Assembly (NCBI RefSeq): GCF_900142465.1
Contig: NZ_FRAX01000003.1
Span: forward strand, 124,001 to 188,000
DNA length: 64,000 nt
Reading direction: 5' to 3'
Source: Fibrobacter sp. UWH6
GTDB lineage: Bacteria; Fibrobacterota; Fibrobacteria; Fibrobacterales; Fibrobacteraceae
Shown here: piece after piece, positions 52,847 to 63,105 of the stretch
How the letters are laid out: each line of letters starts with the position of its first letter
How positions within the stretch are numbered: the first letter of the stretch is position 1
Made by a program: the position numbers and the translations under genes
Notes under the pieces: model-generated
Database searches by the model: none
Seen by the model: only the letters and a program-made list of their open reading frames with translations
What the model was told of the DNA's origin: nothing

Positions 52847-53070
52847 AACGGACCTCCGTATAGTAACAATCACTTTACAATATAGATATAAAAATTACAA
52901 TTTTATTAACTTTCGCCTTTTTTATTGGTTTACGTCACAAAATCAAGGGGATATCGCTTATTTACAAAAATTTACACAATCTTTGCCGATTTGCTGCATG
53001 TATATATGTGAACAAGGGCTTTGCCGCTGTTCCGTCCGGCAATCTCGTCTGACGCCCCCAAAAGGAACGA

Positions 53071-54021
53071 ATGAATCTTTATCAAATGAGCCATTTTTTG
53101 GAAGAAATCCACGATGCGAAGAAGAATGGCGGTGATATCCACGAAATCATCGAGCGTTACCATAGGCTGTACAAGTACGTATACATCTATAACGACCTCT
53201 GCGCCAAGGAAATCCTGACCGGCGGAGGCAAGGACCTTTCCCTGGTGACGAACCTGGCCAACGCCGCCCTGCGCCTTACCGGAAGCGACTGCATCAGCAA
53301 CCCTACGCTGGAGAACCCCGTAGTTTCGGGCGGGTATGTTTACAAGGATATCGAGGAGGACATCCTCATCAGCCGCCGGCGCCTCGACGAAAAGGACGAA
53401 CCTGTGGTGGACCGCATCGGCCTGGAAATTCAGCACGTTGGTTATGATGCCTACAACAACCGTCTGCTCTTCTACGTAGCCCGTCACGTTGGCAATATGC
53501 TCAAGAAAGGCGATTTCTACGACAAGATGCAGAACGTCCACATCATCAGCTTTCAGATGTTCGACTATCTGCCCTGGAAGGTATCCAAGCGTTACGTCCA
53601 CAATGTCCGCCTCCTGGATGACGAATACCACACGTTCAGCAACCAGCAGACCCTCACCATCGTCGAGGTGAACAAGTTCCTCACGCATGCGGATACGGAC
53701 TACGCCCAGGATGACAGTCGCCTTGCCCAGTGGCTACGGGCCATTGACGCGTTGAACAACAACGATGACTTTTCGACCTTCGTAAACGACAGGCATTTTC
53801 AGTGCTTGCAAAAGTACGCGGAAGTAAGTACATTTGCTCCAGAGCTTTTTGTCAAGGCAGGAGAACACATGAAAGACGATGTCGAAGTAGCCGCATATAT
53901 CGCCCGCAAGGAAGGCCGCGAGGAAGAACGCGCGAAGTACGAAGTCGAGAAGGAGGAAATGGCCGCGAAGTTTGAGGCTCGCATTCGTGAACTGGAAGCG
54001 CTGTTGGCGCAAAAAGGCTAA
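53071..54021 (+). CDS. PD-(D/E)XK nuclease of Rpn/putative transposase type
   Basis: 316 residues with AAGGAACGA before ATG. The core V-V-D-R-I-G-L-E-I-Q-H, then R-H-V-G-N-M-L-K-K-G matches the D, E-x-Q and arginine positions of the PD-(D/E)XK nuclease family transposase (TIGR01784-like) group, related to Rpn recombination-promoting nucleases. A charged helical C-terminus (K-E-G-R-E-E-E-R-A-K-Y) is also typical. Fibrobacter carries many of these. Compared with neighbours the gene is GC-rich (many third-position C/G), which may hint at transfer. Confidence 0.75.
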   Translation: MNLYQMSHFLEEIHDAKKNGGDIHEIIERYHRLYKYVYIYNDLCAKEILTGGGKDLSLVTNLANAALRLTGSDCISNPTLENPVVSGGYVYKDIEEDILISRRRLDEKDEPVVDRIGLEIQHVGYDAYNNRLLFYVARHVGNMLKKGDFYDKMQNVHIISFQMFDYLPWKVSKRYVHNVRLLDDEYHTFSNQQTLTIVEVNKFLTHADTDYAQDDSRLAQWLRAIDALNNNDDFSTFVNDRHFQCLQKYAEVSTFAPELFVKAGEHMKDDVEVAAYIARKEGREEERAKYEVEKEEMAAKFEARIRELEALLAQKG

Positions 54022-54053
54022 CCGCAGTTTTCTGCTGTAATTGATGTACAGGA

Positions 54054-54080
54054 AGGTCCCGCAGATGCGGGACCTTTTTT
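54054..54080 (+). terminator. Terminator after the nuclease gene
   Basis: AGGTCCCGC / GCGGGACCT with loop AGAT, followed by TTTTTT. Confidence 0.9.
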
Positions 54081-54108
54081 CGCTACACCCTCGTCACCCC
54101 GAGGACAG

Positions 54109-54134
54109 TCATTCTGGAGCGAAGCGATAGAATC
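54109..54134. repeat. Dispersed-repeat half element
   Basis: GTCATTCTGGAGCGAAGCGATAGAATC type sequence; a matching pair of half elements is inside the FliB-like gene (34938-35033). It sits in the otherwise empty 54081-54231 gap. Confidence 0.5.
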
Positions 54135-54231
54135 AGGGACAGCTGTTTTTGCTCTACGTCATGCAGACACAGAAACTTGTTCAGAGCGGGCTCCAGTCAG
54201 CATCGGCTTAGCAATCCTTATGTCATCAAGA

Positions 54232-54259
54232 AAAGGCCCCCTTTCAAGGGGGCCTTTTA
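54232..54259. terminator. Terminator after the giant pilin-like gene
   Basis: AAAAGGCCCCC / GGGGGCCTTTT with loop TTTCAA; works on either strand. Confidence 0.9.
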
Positions 54260-54275
54260 AATGATTTAGTGGGAA

Positions 54276-57200
54276 TTATTTACGGTAAACACTGGCAGAA
54301 CAGACTATTTGAGCACTAGTTCCGACAGAATTGGTTAACTCGATATAATAGTTATAATATTTATTTTTAGACAAAGAACCAAAATCAATAGACGTAAGCA
54401 CGTCGCCTTTCTTCATCACCTTGGTTCCAGAAGCAACAACGTTTCCATCTAATTTAACGGCATAGGCGCAACCGCCATACTCTTCACCACAATTTTCCAC
54501 TTCTCCAGTGATTTTAATATCAAAGGTATACCTTCCGTTTGACCCATAATTTTCAACAGTGGATGGACTAGCACCAAAATCATTATTTGTACATCTTGGT
54601 TTATAACCAATGCCCATTTCGGCTTCACATTGTTTTTTCCCGTTTGAATACAGTTCAAAAACATGCGTTCCCTTTTCACTATGGCTAATGTTCGTGACAT
54701 ACGTGGAGAAAGAACCATCGTCACCAAACCAATAGCTAGAATTGGATAGTTTGAGAACTCCATCCATATAAATCTGAACGTCAGCATTTTTTTTCCGTAT
54801 GTTAGACGAACCCTTCATAGTTATGTTGGAGTTACCCCAAAGAACCGGAGTAATACTTTCAGGACTTACAGAACAATTGTTCATGACAGGTTCTTTGTTT
54901 TCTAGTGATGCCGAACAGATTGTTTGACCATTAGATGTTTTCAACACGTATGTAACAGTTCCCGCCTCAGTAGGCGTTATAGAAACATCATACTTTTTCT
55001 CAGATACATATTCACTAATAACTTTGTCCTGAGCAGAAACAGAAACCATATTCCCATTTTGATCATACAAATCCACCACATAAGTTGGACTTTTTACAGA
55101 GATGTTTTGCACAACAAACTTCGTATATCTTGTTCCACCAAGCATATCACTACTGTCTTCAAACTTACAGGTAGCGCTGTAGGCCATAGGAGCAGAAGAA
55201 GAACTGCTTACTGCGATACTGGAACTGGATCGCGGAACCGGAGGAAGTCCGTCACAACCAGGAACAGGGCCACCCGCGCCGGCAATTCCAGCAGCTTCAC
55301 AACTCATACTGAAAATTTCAACATCATTCGGAACAACAAATGAGATTCCAGATGTTATCGCATAGCCAATGGCCCCCTGATTACCACCATATTCCTTAGC
55401 ACCAGAACAGGCATAAGAATGGCCATTAACATTTAAAGTTTTACCCTTTGTGCAATAAATCCACCATTGAGTTGTATTGCTACAATTATGAAGGAGCTTA
55501 TAATTACCCGAAGGAATATTTGTAAGTTTCGAATGCTTTTCACGACCAGCAATACCTTCATTGCCAACCAAGAAACAAAGATTTGAAGACGGTGTTGGAG
55601 CAACGGAAGAGGAACTTGCCACAGAAGAGGAACTTGCGGCAATGGTATACTGCTCCGCGCAACCAGTGCTATTATTGTTACCGTTATTCAATACCAAGAC
55701 AATTCTGTTATCACCCACAGTGAAATTGGTTCCTGACAAGTCAAAGCTTACTGAATTACCTGTTGAAGATGAAACAGAGCCCAATTCACCCAGTTCATTT
55801 CCAAGGCCATCAGTAGCATACAGCTTACCATCCCAACTATCTCCAGTATAGGAAACATCGGCAGTGAATTCCTTTGTTCCTGCATTGAAGTGACAGTTAG
55901 AAGCACTAGCCGTTTTTTCATTGGAGGCAGCAACTACAGTAAATTCGCACTCCTCGTTCTTTTTACCCTGCACATCAATGGTGTAGTGGTAAGTACCAGG
56001 ATCCAGCTTATAACCAACAGAATTCGCATCGCCGAAGCTCTGTTCTTGTGATGTTCCGTCAGATATTCCAGATGCCATAAAGTCACCAAAAGAAACAGAA
56101 TAGTTACAATCAGGACAATTGGAAATCAGGTATGTCAGTGTAGGAATACCCGCACCTTGCTCCACCTGGTATTCAGACAGACTACAGGTTATGTCGACCG
56201 GATTAACCGTGTAGGGATCGCAAGTTTTTGATGCAACTTCACCTGTCGATGTATTTGTAACTTGCAGAGCAAAGTTAAATTCTTCGCCATAATCAGAAAC
56301 CTTGGAGAGCAAACCGGGTTCAGGAAGCCTATACTGGCTAACACAGGAGCCCTTTAATTCAGAATCATCTGCAGAGGAATTATTCGGAACAATCACCTTA
56401 CATTCGTCAGCATTTCTGACTTCAGCAGAAACAATCCAAGACGAGCCCGTGTACCTTGCAGTGCAGCTCTTGACGCCCAAAGCATAGGGGCATTCCGATT
56501 CCACATGTTGGATTTCGAAATTACACTCGGAACTTGTAAAACGGAATTCCTTGATTTTTTGCGGATCGAAGCCACTGGCATCAGAATAATCATCCATATC
56601 AAAATATGAATCTCCATTACTAGAAATTGTGATATTTTCAGAGGCATTTCCAGTAGAGTCAACAACACTAATAACCACATCACCTTGACAATCTCCACTA
56701 TTCAGCTTGTAGTAAACGCTGGCATTTCTCAAATTAGCAGAGCCCTTGGTCGCCATGTCATGTTCAACAACGCAGGTGGAGCCCACATTGCACTGAATGG
56801 CCGAAGAGTACGGTTCCATAAAGTCATAATTCTTTTCGCACAACACAATGTCGCCTACGATAAACTGACCGCAGCTCTGGCTTGCCGTCAACGAGGATGG
56901 AGGCGTCGTAGATGCACTTTGACAATTCAGCTTTACCTTGGCATCCTTGGCAATGCCGGTACCACTTTCATGAGTGTATCCATGTTGTCCTTCTCGACTG
57001 AAATTATAGATTCCGGAGCTAACCACAGCACCATCATCCCAGTACAAGCCTATATTATCCGGATTATGGCTGCAACTGTTCCTACTGAACATGTTACTCC
57101 AAAGATCGTCTTTGCTATAGTCTGTCCAAGTACCAGAAGTTGTCGTGTTATCACAGCCATTATAATAATACTTCACGTTACATCCGGCTTGTTCATAGTC

Positions 57201-60200
57201 AGTTTCCTCGAAACTGGACAAAACAACCCAAGGCTTGACATCTTCATCCAAAGGTACTATTCCACCAGGATAATTGGATCTGAATGAACAGAGGATTCTA
57301 GGAGTAGCCCAACAATCACTAACATAGGTATCACTTTGCCAGGAAATATCGTATACCCTGAACTTAGGATTGGACAGCTTAAGGCCAACATACTCATTAC
57401 CTTCCAGAGTTTTGCCAAACCCACTCAAGTCAAACTTGATACTCTTCTGACCATCTTTCATGGCCAAACGATCGAGTGTAAAATCAAGACTCAGCATTTT
57501 TCCGGATAGTTTCATGGTCATGCCAAACTTCGTTCCCGAAGTGATACCCAAACCTTGAGAAAGTTCCTGAGTAATATCAGTAAGCCAATTACCCGTAGTT
57601 TCCCAAGCGGAAATGGGCAACTCTTCCGTTTTACATATGGTTCTACCATTTGAGGCAGCAGTCTGTTCTTCTACAATGCATAGGTGGGCATAAATCTTGT
57701 TACTGTAAAGGCTATTTACATTAGCTAAGCCAAAAACACTTAACGAGAAATACTCAGTAGCATTCTTATTTGACCTAAAAATGAATCCAGAATTCTCATA
57801 ATCGTAGCGGGACGGATGAGTTTTTCCTTGAAAAAGTTCTATCCAATCTGATACCGATTTCGGAATTTCAAATACGGTCGGTAAAATACCCGTAGTAAAC
57901 AGGGATGTCATAGTACCATTGGTACCTGTCTGCTTGGCACTTAAAATTACAGCCTGGGTACCATTAATATCATTGGCGTTTGTTTCTGCACTGGCATTGG
58001 CTGCAATATAACCACCGTTTACCTCAGGATAAAGTACTTTCTTACTGTAATCTTTTTGAGCCGATTGGTATATACGTTTTTCACAACCACTAGGGATGTA
58101 ATATTTATACCCTGCGATCGTTTTTTCCTCACATTTCGATTTATCGTACGATACAGGTCGCTGAGCGCTAACAAGAGGCCTATTGTCATAGACCATAACC
58201 CATTCCGGTTTTGAACCCTTATGAACAGATGCATCCAGGGCACAAGACTTGCCTATACCCATTTTGTAGTCACAGGTGTCGATACATCTCTTATCTGATC
58301 CGTCGCAGAATTTGGTGGGGAAGCCCACATTCTTTTTATCGTCGTCAAAATCTTCATAGAAGCAGTGTTCATCTTCCTCGTTGAATCGAGCTGTGACGAT
58401 ATTTGTATCAGAAACGGAAATTCCGTAATTGTTGAATTTTCCGCCAGCAAAGGGACAGCTCTTTCCTTCACACTTCCAAGCAGCAAATTCGTCATCACCA
58501 TTTTCTTTATAGTTAAAGAAATACTTGTACCCGTGATAAGCCGTTATAACGGTATCTTTATCACAAGTCGCAAGAACAACATCTCCCTGCGTAGCATTAC
58601 TTGTTTTAGAATAGGACACACTTACTTCACTACCGCTCTTTGCTCCCGTAATCTTTAGATATAGCGGATAGGACTTTCGCGTGATTGAAGCGTATAAATC
58701 AATAGTCGTATCAACTCGGGCAGAATAAATTTCCTTAGGAGCAACGGTCACCTCACATTCAGTAGACATATTGTTCTTCATGCCCTGCAATTGAACATTA
58801 GGATCAATAAAGACACTGCAGCTCCACTTTTCATTCTGAATTTCAGGACTGCAACCAATACCATTGGCACGAACCCAGGCACTGCTTCCAACCTTGTCAG
58901 AGCAAGATTCCGCCTGCATGACCTTATAAAGTTTGCCACCCACTTTACAATCTTCATTGTTCTCATTTTCATCCAGAGCGCAGAATTCATCAACAGGTTT
59001 AATATTCACATTAAAGGATCCTCCTGCCACAATGGTAGTATGGTCATATTCATGGCCAATAATACAGCCATCGCAAGGGTCAATCATCTGGAAAGTCACT
59101 GCACTAGATTCACCATTAGAAGGCATTTCTACGGTAAAGACATTGAATGTTTTCACGTCGGTTGCATGAGGTGTTACAGTCACCGTATAGACCCTAGAGC
59201 CATCCGCATTTATAGTATGAGCAGAAGCGCCAGTCACAGTCCAATTTGAAGGTAGAGGACTCTGGTAAACGTCCACATTTACCGGCTGACCATTCGCAGA
59301 TGGATTGACCTTTATAGCCACTTTCTTTATTTCATTCTTGTTTATTTCAATATTTTCATCTACAAACTGGACGGGTGGAGGATTACCTCTATCGCCAGCC
59401 ACAACGATATAGAACGGCACTGCGCCAAAGGTGTTACCAGCATAGTTACATCTATAAGGTTTGCCATTATTGGCAGACAAATCACCATAGCTACTAAAAG
59501 AAGCCATGGTCGGCATTGACGATGGGCTACAAGTTACAGCAGCAGGATTTTTCTGCGCCGTAGCCCCGTTCAAATTTATAACGTCATAGTAATCTGCAAG
59601 GGTTCCATAAGGGTTTGCTGGCAAATAAAGAATTCTTGGCAAAACAATAATCGAAGGAGCCAAATCAACTCCACCATTTTCGATGTTTCTTACAGACAGT
59701 TCATTATTCCTATACTGTGATTCTGTACGGATATACAGCTGAGGTGCTGCGGCAATATAGTAGGAATCCTTATCACCATTTGTACTAGAGGATCCACCAG
59801 AACCAGAACCAGAACCGCTACCATCTGCAGAACATTTGTCCGTTTCATCATTATCACAAATGACATTAATTTCAGCAAGTGCCTGAGTCAAGCTGCTATT
59901 GGCGGTCGCTGCTACAGCTGCATTATGAGTCCCAGTATTTAATGCCGAACAGTTTGCCATGTAAATGGATCCCGTCATAGGATCATTTAAATTCATTTGA
60001 AAATCTTTTATGTCGCCATCACTATAAATGAAATAATTTTTCTTTCCAGTGCTAGAAGTCTTTAAAGTTATTGTATGATTCCAACCATCAGGGAAATAGA
60101 TGAATACGTTGGAATTTTCTGTCATATCCGGCAAATCTATCTGATTTGTCGGGGAAGTTCCATTGATAATCAATATGAAATTGCCTTCCAGCAATGTGCT

Positions 60201-61808
60201 GGAATTACCCCATTGTGGATTGCTAAATTCAGCAACAAGCCATTTATCCTTGTACAACTTAGATGCACCAAGTTCAGACGCATAACATCTATTCAGCTGG
60301 CCCACCCAATCACTAGGCCAAGAATTCCAAAGGGTTGCCCAAGTACAAGAACTTTTGTTAGTAGACGTAATCTTGTAAGAAGAACTGAGAACATCTTTAT
60401 TAAACTGTAAGGGGTCCTTCACATGAAGATCTGTCTCGCAGCCCTTTTCCTTACCGCCAGGAATAATTTTTTGAGCAATTGCATCTAGAGAATCCGCTCT
60501 CCATTTTTCCAGCTCATTTTGGCTGGGTGCTCCCGATGCATAATAAGTACTATATACCTTAAAGAAACCACCATATTCAGGCTCAGCTTCGCCGCTTTTT
60601 ACGCAATCAAGATCATTACAATAATACGTGGAAGGAATATTTTCATTTTCATATTTTGTATTTAACTGCGTCAAACCAGGAGCATACATCGCCGTCGCCG
60701 ACAAAGGCGAGCCAAAGCTAACTCGTTCAATATCGTAATACTTGTGGTCTCCTTCAAGCCCATTTTTTATATACGAATTTCCTGTAACATCGAACTGAAA
60801 TCCCCATTGATTTCCATTTCCATTTGTATTAAAAATAAGTTTGTCATCAACAGTCAAATTTTTTCCGACATGAACAACTGACTGGGAGTTATTTGTCGGC
60901 ATATAGGACGCAGCTCCTAGAGTAAGATTACCCTTCACTTCAAGAATACCACCAATGGAGCCTCCACAACCACCCATCGCATTAGGGCCTCTAGTCGTAA
61001 GATCAAGGCCACCTCTTGCAAATAAATCACCATAAATGGTGTCGCCTTTTCCGCCCATAGTTGCGTACCACTTGCCACCAACATAGGCATTGCCCATCAC
61101 TTTTACGTTTGTACAGCGGCTAAAATCTTCTACCACATAGAGATTACCAACCTTGGAGTTGGAGTTGAATTCGGCAGATCCTGTAATAATCAGGTCTCCT
61201 TCAACCTCAACCGAACTAAACGCACTACCACCACCATTTGTTGCATCCGGGCTACCATTAATAGTCGCGGAATTCACCTTTAAGTCGCCCGCACTGGCCA
61301 AGGAACCATGGAAGGCATCATTAAAACCGCTAAAGCTTTGTTCTGCGGGAATCTGAACCTGGTAAAGACCAGAAATTTTAAGAACAGCAACCTCGCTATG
61401 TTTTGCGCCACCATTTCTTGCCTTACCCACAGAGACAAGCTTTACCGTATAGGGCAAGGTTTCAGTATTGGCATCGACAATCCATACATCAAAATCCTGC
61501 TGGTTGTTGCTATTGGCAACAGACTTCAAGACATTAGTCAAGCGAACAGGGACTCGGTCATCCGGCTCTGGGGTCAGGTACTGACGAATGGCTGCTCCAG
61601 TTTCGTTGCCATGGTAAGTCATCCAAGCACGAGCTGATGCGATACCCGCATAAGCTGCCTGCTGGGCTTCACTTTTATATAGGCGGGATGCGCTGGAAAA
61701 CCCCGAAGAGGACAGCCATTTGTAGGTTGCGGTTGCAGCAATTGTTGCAATCATCATGAACAGCAACACAGCAACAAGGGAAACACCTTTTTTTGCATTC
61801 TTAAACAT
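54276..61808 (-). CDS. Giant PilX-like minor pilin with adhesin-sized extracellular part
   Basis: 2510 residues from ATG 61808 (AAGAGGTATAGT upstream); the longer frame to 61895 overlaps pilW. The N-terminus M-F-K-N-A-K-K-G-V-S-L-V-A-V-L-L-F-M is a PilX-type prepilin signal (cleavage after G; no glutamate at +5). Residues about 170-400 have glycine-rich G-D-L/G-N-L-x-V repeats typical of a beta-helix. Later parts include a glycine/serine linker, Ig-like stretches (P-V-N-V-D-V-Y-Q-S-P-L-P), cysteine-rich blocks, and S-S-S-S-V-A-S-S-S-S-V-A-P linkers between modules. It is cotranscribed with PilV- and PilW-like genes and lies 10 bases after pilW. It probably forms a pilus tip or surface adhesin; the ligand is unknown. 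The gene replaces the PilX-PilY1 slot of other pilin operons. Confidence 0.85.
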   Translation of the reverse strand: MFKNAKKGVSLVAVLLFMMIATIAATATYKWLSSSGFSSASRLYKSEAQQAAYAGIASARAWMTYHGNETGAAIRQYLTPEPDDRVPVRLTNVLKSVANSNNQQDFDVWIVDANTETLPYTVKLVSVGKARNGGAKHSEVAVLKISGLYQVQIPAEQSFSGFNDAFHGSLASAGDLKVNSATINGSPDATNGGGSAFSSVEVEGDLIITGSAEFNSNSKVGNLYVVEDFSRCTNVKVMGNAYVGGKWYATMGGKGDTIYGDLFARGGLDLTTRGPNAMGGCGGSIGGILEVKGNLTLGAASYMPTNNSQSVVHVGKNLTVDDKLIFNTNGNGNQWGFQFDVTGNSYIKNGLEGDHKYYDIERVSFGSPLSATAMYAPGLTQLNTKYENENIPSTYYCNDLDCVKSGEAEPEYGGFFKVYSTYYASGAPSQNELEKWRADSLDAIAQKIIPGGKEKGCETDLHVKDPLQFNKDVLSSSYKITSTNKSSCTWATLWNSWPSDWVGQLNRCYASELGASKLYKDKWLVAEFSNPQWGNSSTLLEGNFILIINGTSPTNQIDLPDMTENSNVFIYFPDGWNHTITLKTSSTGKKNYFIYSDGDIKDFQMNLNDPMTGSIYMANCSALNTGTHNAAVAATANSSLTQALAEINVICDNDETDKCSADGSGSGSGSGGSSSTNGDKDSYYIAAAPQLYIRTESQYRNNELSVRNIENGGVDLAPSIIVLPRILYLPANPYGTLADYYDVINLNGATAQKNPAAVTCSPSSMPTMASFSSYGDLSANNGKPYRCNYAGNTFGAVPFYIVVAGDRGNPPPVQFVDENIEINKNEIKKVAIKVNPSANGQPVNVDVYQSPLPSNWTVTGASAHTINADGSRVYTVTVTPHATDVKTFNVFTVEMPSNGESSAVTFQMIDPCDGCIIGHEYDHTTIVAGGSFNVNIKPVDEFCALDENENNEDCKVGGKLYKVMQAESCSDKVGSSAWVRANGIGCSPEIQNEKWSCSVFIDPNVQLQGMKNNMSTECEVTVAPKEIYSARVDTTIDLYASITRKSYPLYLKITGAKSGSEVSVSYSKTSNATQGDVVLATCDKDTVITAYHGYKYFFNYKENGDDEFAAWKCEGKSCPFAGGKFNNYGISVSDTNIVTARFNEEDEHCFYEDFDDDKKNVGFPTKFCDGSDKRCIDTCDYKMGIGKSCALDASVHKGSKPEWVMVYDNRPLVSAQRPVSYDKSKCEEKTIAGYKYYIPSGCEKRIYQSAQKDYSKKVLYPEVNGGYIAANASAETNANDINGTQAVILSAKQTGTNGTMTSLFTTGILPTVFEIPKSVSDWIELFQGKTHPSRYDYENSGFIFRSNKNATEYFSLSVFGLANVNSLYSNKIYAHLCIVEEQTAASNGRTICKTEELPISAWETTGNWLTDITQELSQGLGITSGTKFGMTMKLSGKMLSLDFTLDRLAMKDGQKSIKFDLSGFGKTLEGNEYVGLKLSNPKFRVYDISWQSDTYVSDCWATPRILCSFRSNYPGGIVPLDEDVKPWVVLSSFEETDYEQAGCNVKYYYNGCDNTTTSGTWTDYSKDDLWSNMFSRNSCSHNPDNIGLYWDDGAVVSSGIYNFSREGQHGYTHESGTGIAKDAKVKLNCQSASTTPPSSLTASQSCGQFIVGDIVLCEKNYDFMEPYSSAIQCNVGSTCVVEHDMATKGSANLRNASVYYKLNSGDCQGDVVISVVDSTGNASENITISSNGDSYFDMDDYSDASGFDPQKIKEFRFTSSECNFEIQHVESECPYALGVKSCTARYTGSSWIVSAEVRNADECKVIVPNNSSADDSELKGSCVSQYRLPEPGLLSKVSDYGEEFNFALQVTNTSTGEVASKTCDPYTVNPVDITCSLSEYQVEQGAGIPTLTYLISNCPDCNYSVSFGDFMASGISDGTSQEQSFGDANSVGYKLDPGTYHYTIDVQGKKNEECEFTVVAASNEKTASASNCHFNAGTKEFTADVSYTGDSWDGKLYATDGLGNELGELGSVSSSTGNSVSFDLSGTNFTVGDNRIVLVLNNGNNNSTGCAEQYTIAASSSSVASSSSVAPTPSSNLCFLVGNEGIAGREKHSKLTNIPSGNYKLLHNCSNTTQWWIYCTKGKTLNVNGHSYACSGAKEYGGNQGAIGYAITSGISFVVPNDVEIFSMSCEAAGIAGAGGPVPGCDGLPPVPRSSSSIAVSSSSSAPMAYSATCKFEDSSDMLGGTRYTKFVVQNISVKSPTYVVDLYDQNGNMVSVSAQDKVISEYVSEKKYDVSITPTEAGTVTYVLKTSNGQTICSASLENKEPVMNNCSVSPESITPVLWGNSNITMKGSSNIRKKNADVQIYMDGVLKLSNSSYWFGDDGSFSTYVTNISHSEKGTHVFELYSNGKKQCEAEMGIGYKPRCTNNDFGASPSTVENYGSNGRYTFDIKITGEVENCGEEYGGCAYAVKLDGNVVASGTKVMKKGDVLTSIDFGSLSKNKYYNYYIELTNSVGTSAQIVCSASVYRK

Positions 61809-61818
61809 ACTATACCTC

Positions 61819-63105
61819 TTAGTTTGCACCCACACCGTTACTGGGTACGGCAATAATGTGCGAGGAAAAACCTGTTTCACCATTTTTCTTAACAACTAGG
61901 GAATCCTTAAATGCGCGAACATTTACCTTATCTTCTAGTTCAGGAACATATCCAGGCGCAAAGGTAAAGTTGAGGTCTGCCACCTTAATCAATTTCAATT
62001 GGCTGATTGCAATGGATCCCGAAGAGAACAAAGGGGAATAGGGAGCAAAGGTAAAGGCTATGCAAGCCTCCACCGGACTGTTCACCTTAAAGAGAGCTGT
62101 TCTCGCAATGGAATTTGCCGAAGCAGCAGTTGTCGGGAAAAAGCTGAAGTCGCGAAGACCTTCAATTTTATTTCCCTCGGTTGTCCTAAAGCCTACAGAC
62201 ATATAGTCTACGCCAGGAATGAAAGTCTGTGAATTGTCGTTATTGCCTGTTCTCGGAAGCGTAAAGGAAAGTTCGTAGGTCGTATCCGGGTTCAAATTAA
62301 CCTTCGTGCAAAGATCGCTCCATTCTCCTACATTGCCATTAGCCTCGCTCGCATATAGCTGGTTCGCCTTACGTTCAGTAGTATACAATTCATTTGTAGC
62401 ATCATAATTCGAGGTAAATCCGGAAATGGTTACAGCAACGCCACCATTTTCAGGAGAAAGAATCGCTCTAAAAAAATCCGTACCATCAATACGAGACAAA
62501 AGTCTAAAGGAATCACCTCCTCCCGGTGGAAATAGCTGTGCAGCATCTGCATTCGCACTCAATACAGCAGGCCTTGCAGGTCGAATCTTAAAAGATTCAA
62601 CGCCTTCTGCAATAACAACATCGTAAGGATCGCTCTTTGGGCATGCGTCATCGATAACAGCAGACGCTTCGTTCACAATAGTTTGACAGGACCTGACCAG
62701 CGATGTACCGTCAACATGCCAGGAAATTCCCTCAACAGCCTGATAGGATCCATCTTCGCTATAGCGCATTTTCTTGAAATAAAGGCTATCATTCTTTGAA
62801 CCGGCTTTATACACGAAGGAGGAATAATCCTGCTTTGTTACATCTGTATTATAGGGATCAATAAAAACAGCATCGTGAGCTTCGTATCCAGAAGCACCCA
62901 GAAAACTTTTTGCTCCCATCTGCGAAACATCATCCCTGATCAGGACTCCAGCATTTTCAGCGATTTCATTGGCAGTAATCATCCCCTGGGTACGAATTCG
63001 CATCTTGGTGCTATCACTATAAACCTGGCCTGCGATCACCACCACAATGCCAACAATGGCCATATAGACCAAAAGTTCCATCAATGTAAAACCACGCTTA
63101 TTCAT
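61819..63105 (-). CDS. PilW-like minor prepilin
   Basis: 428 residues. Prepilin signal K-R-G-F-T-L-M-E-L-L-V-Y-M-A-I-V-G-I-V, then a helix and a large C-terminal part of beta character (Y-E-L-S-F-T-L-P-R-T-G-N). PilW proteins are usually about 250-350 residues, so this one is long. Minor pilins of this type prime type IV pilus assembly. Its ATG overlaps the pilV stop by 4 bases. Confidence 0.88.
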   Translation of the reverse strand: MNKRGFTLMELLVYMAIVGIVVVIAGQVYSDSTKMRIRTQGMITANEIAENAGVLIRDDVSQMGAKSFLGASGYEAHDAVFIDPYNTDVTKQDYSSFVYKAGSKNDSLYFKKMRYSEDGSYQAVEGISWHVDGTSLVRSCQTIVNEASAVIDDACPKSDPYDVVIAEGVESFKIRPARPAVLSANADAAQLFPPGGGDSFRLLSRIDGTDFFRAILSPENGGVAVTISGFTSNYDATNELYTTERKANQLYASEANGNVGEWSDLCTKVNLNPDTTYELSFTLPRTGNNDNSQTFIPGVDYMSVGFRTTEGNKIEGLRDFSFFPTTAASANSIARTALFKVNSPVEACIAFTFAPYSPLFSSGSIAISQLKLIKVADLNFTFAPGYVPELEDKVNVRAFKDSLVVKKNGETGFSSHIIAVPSNGVGAN

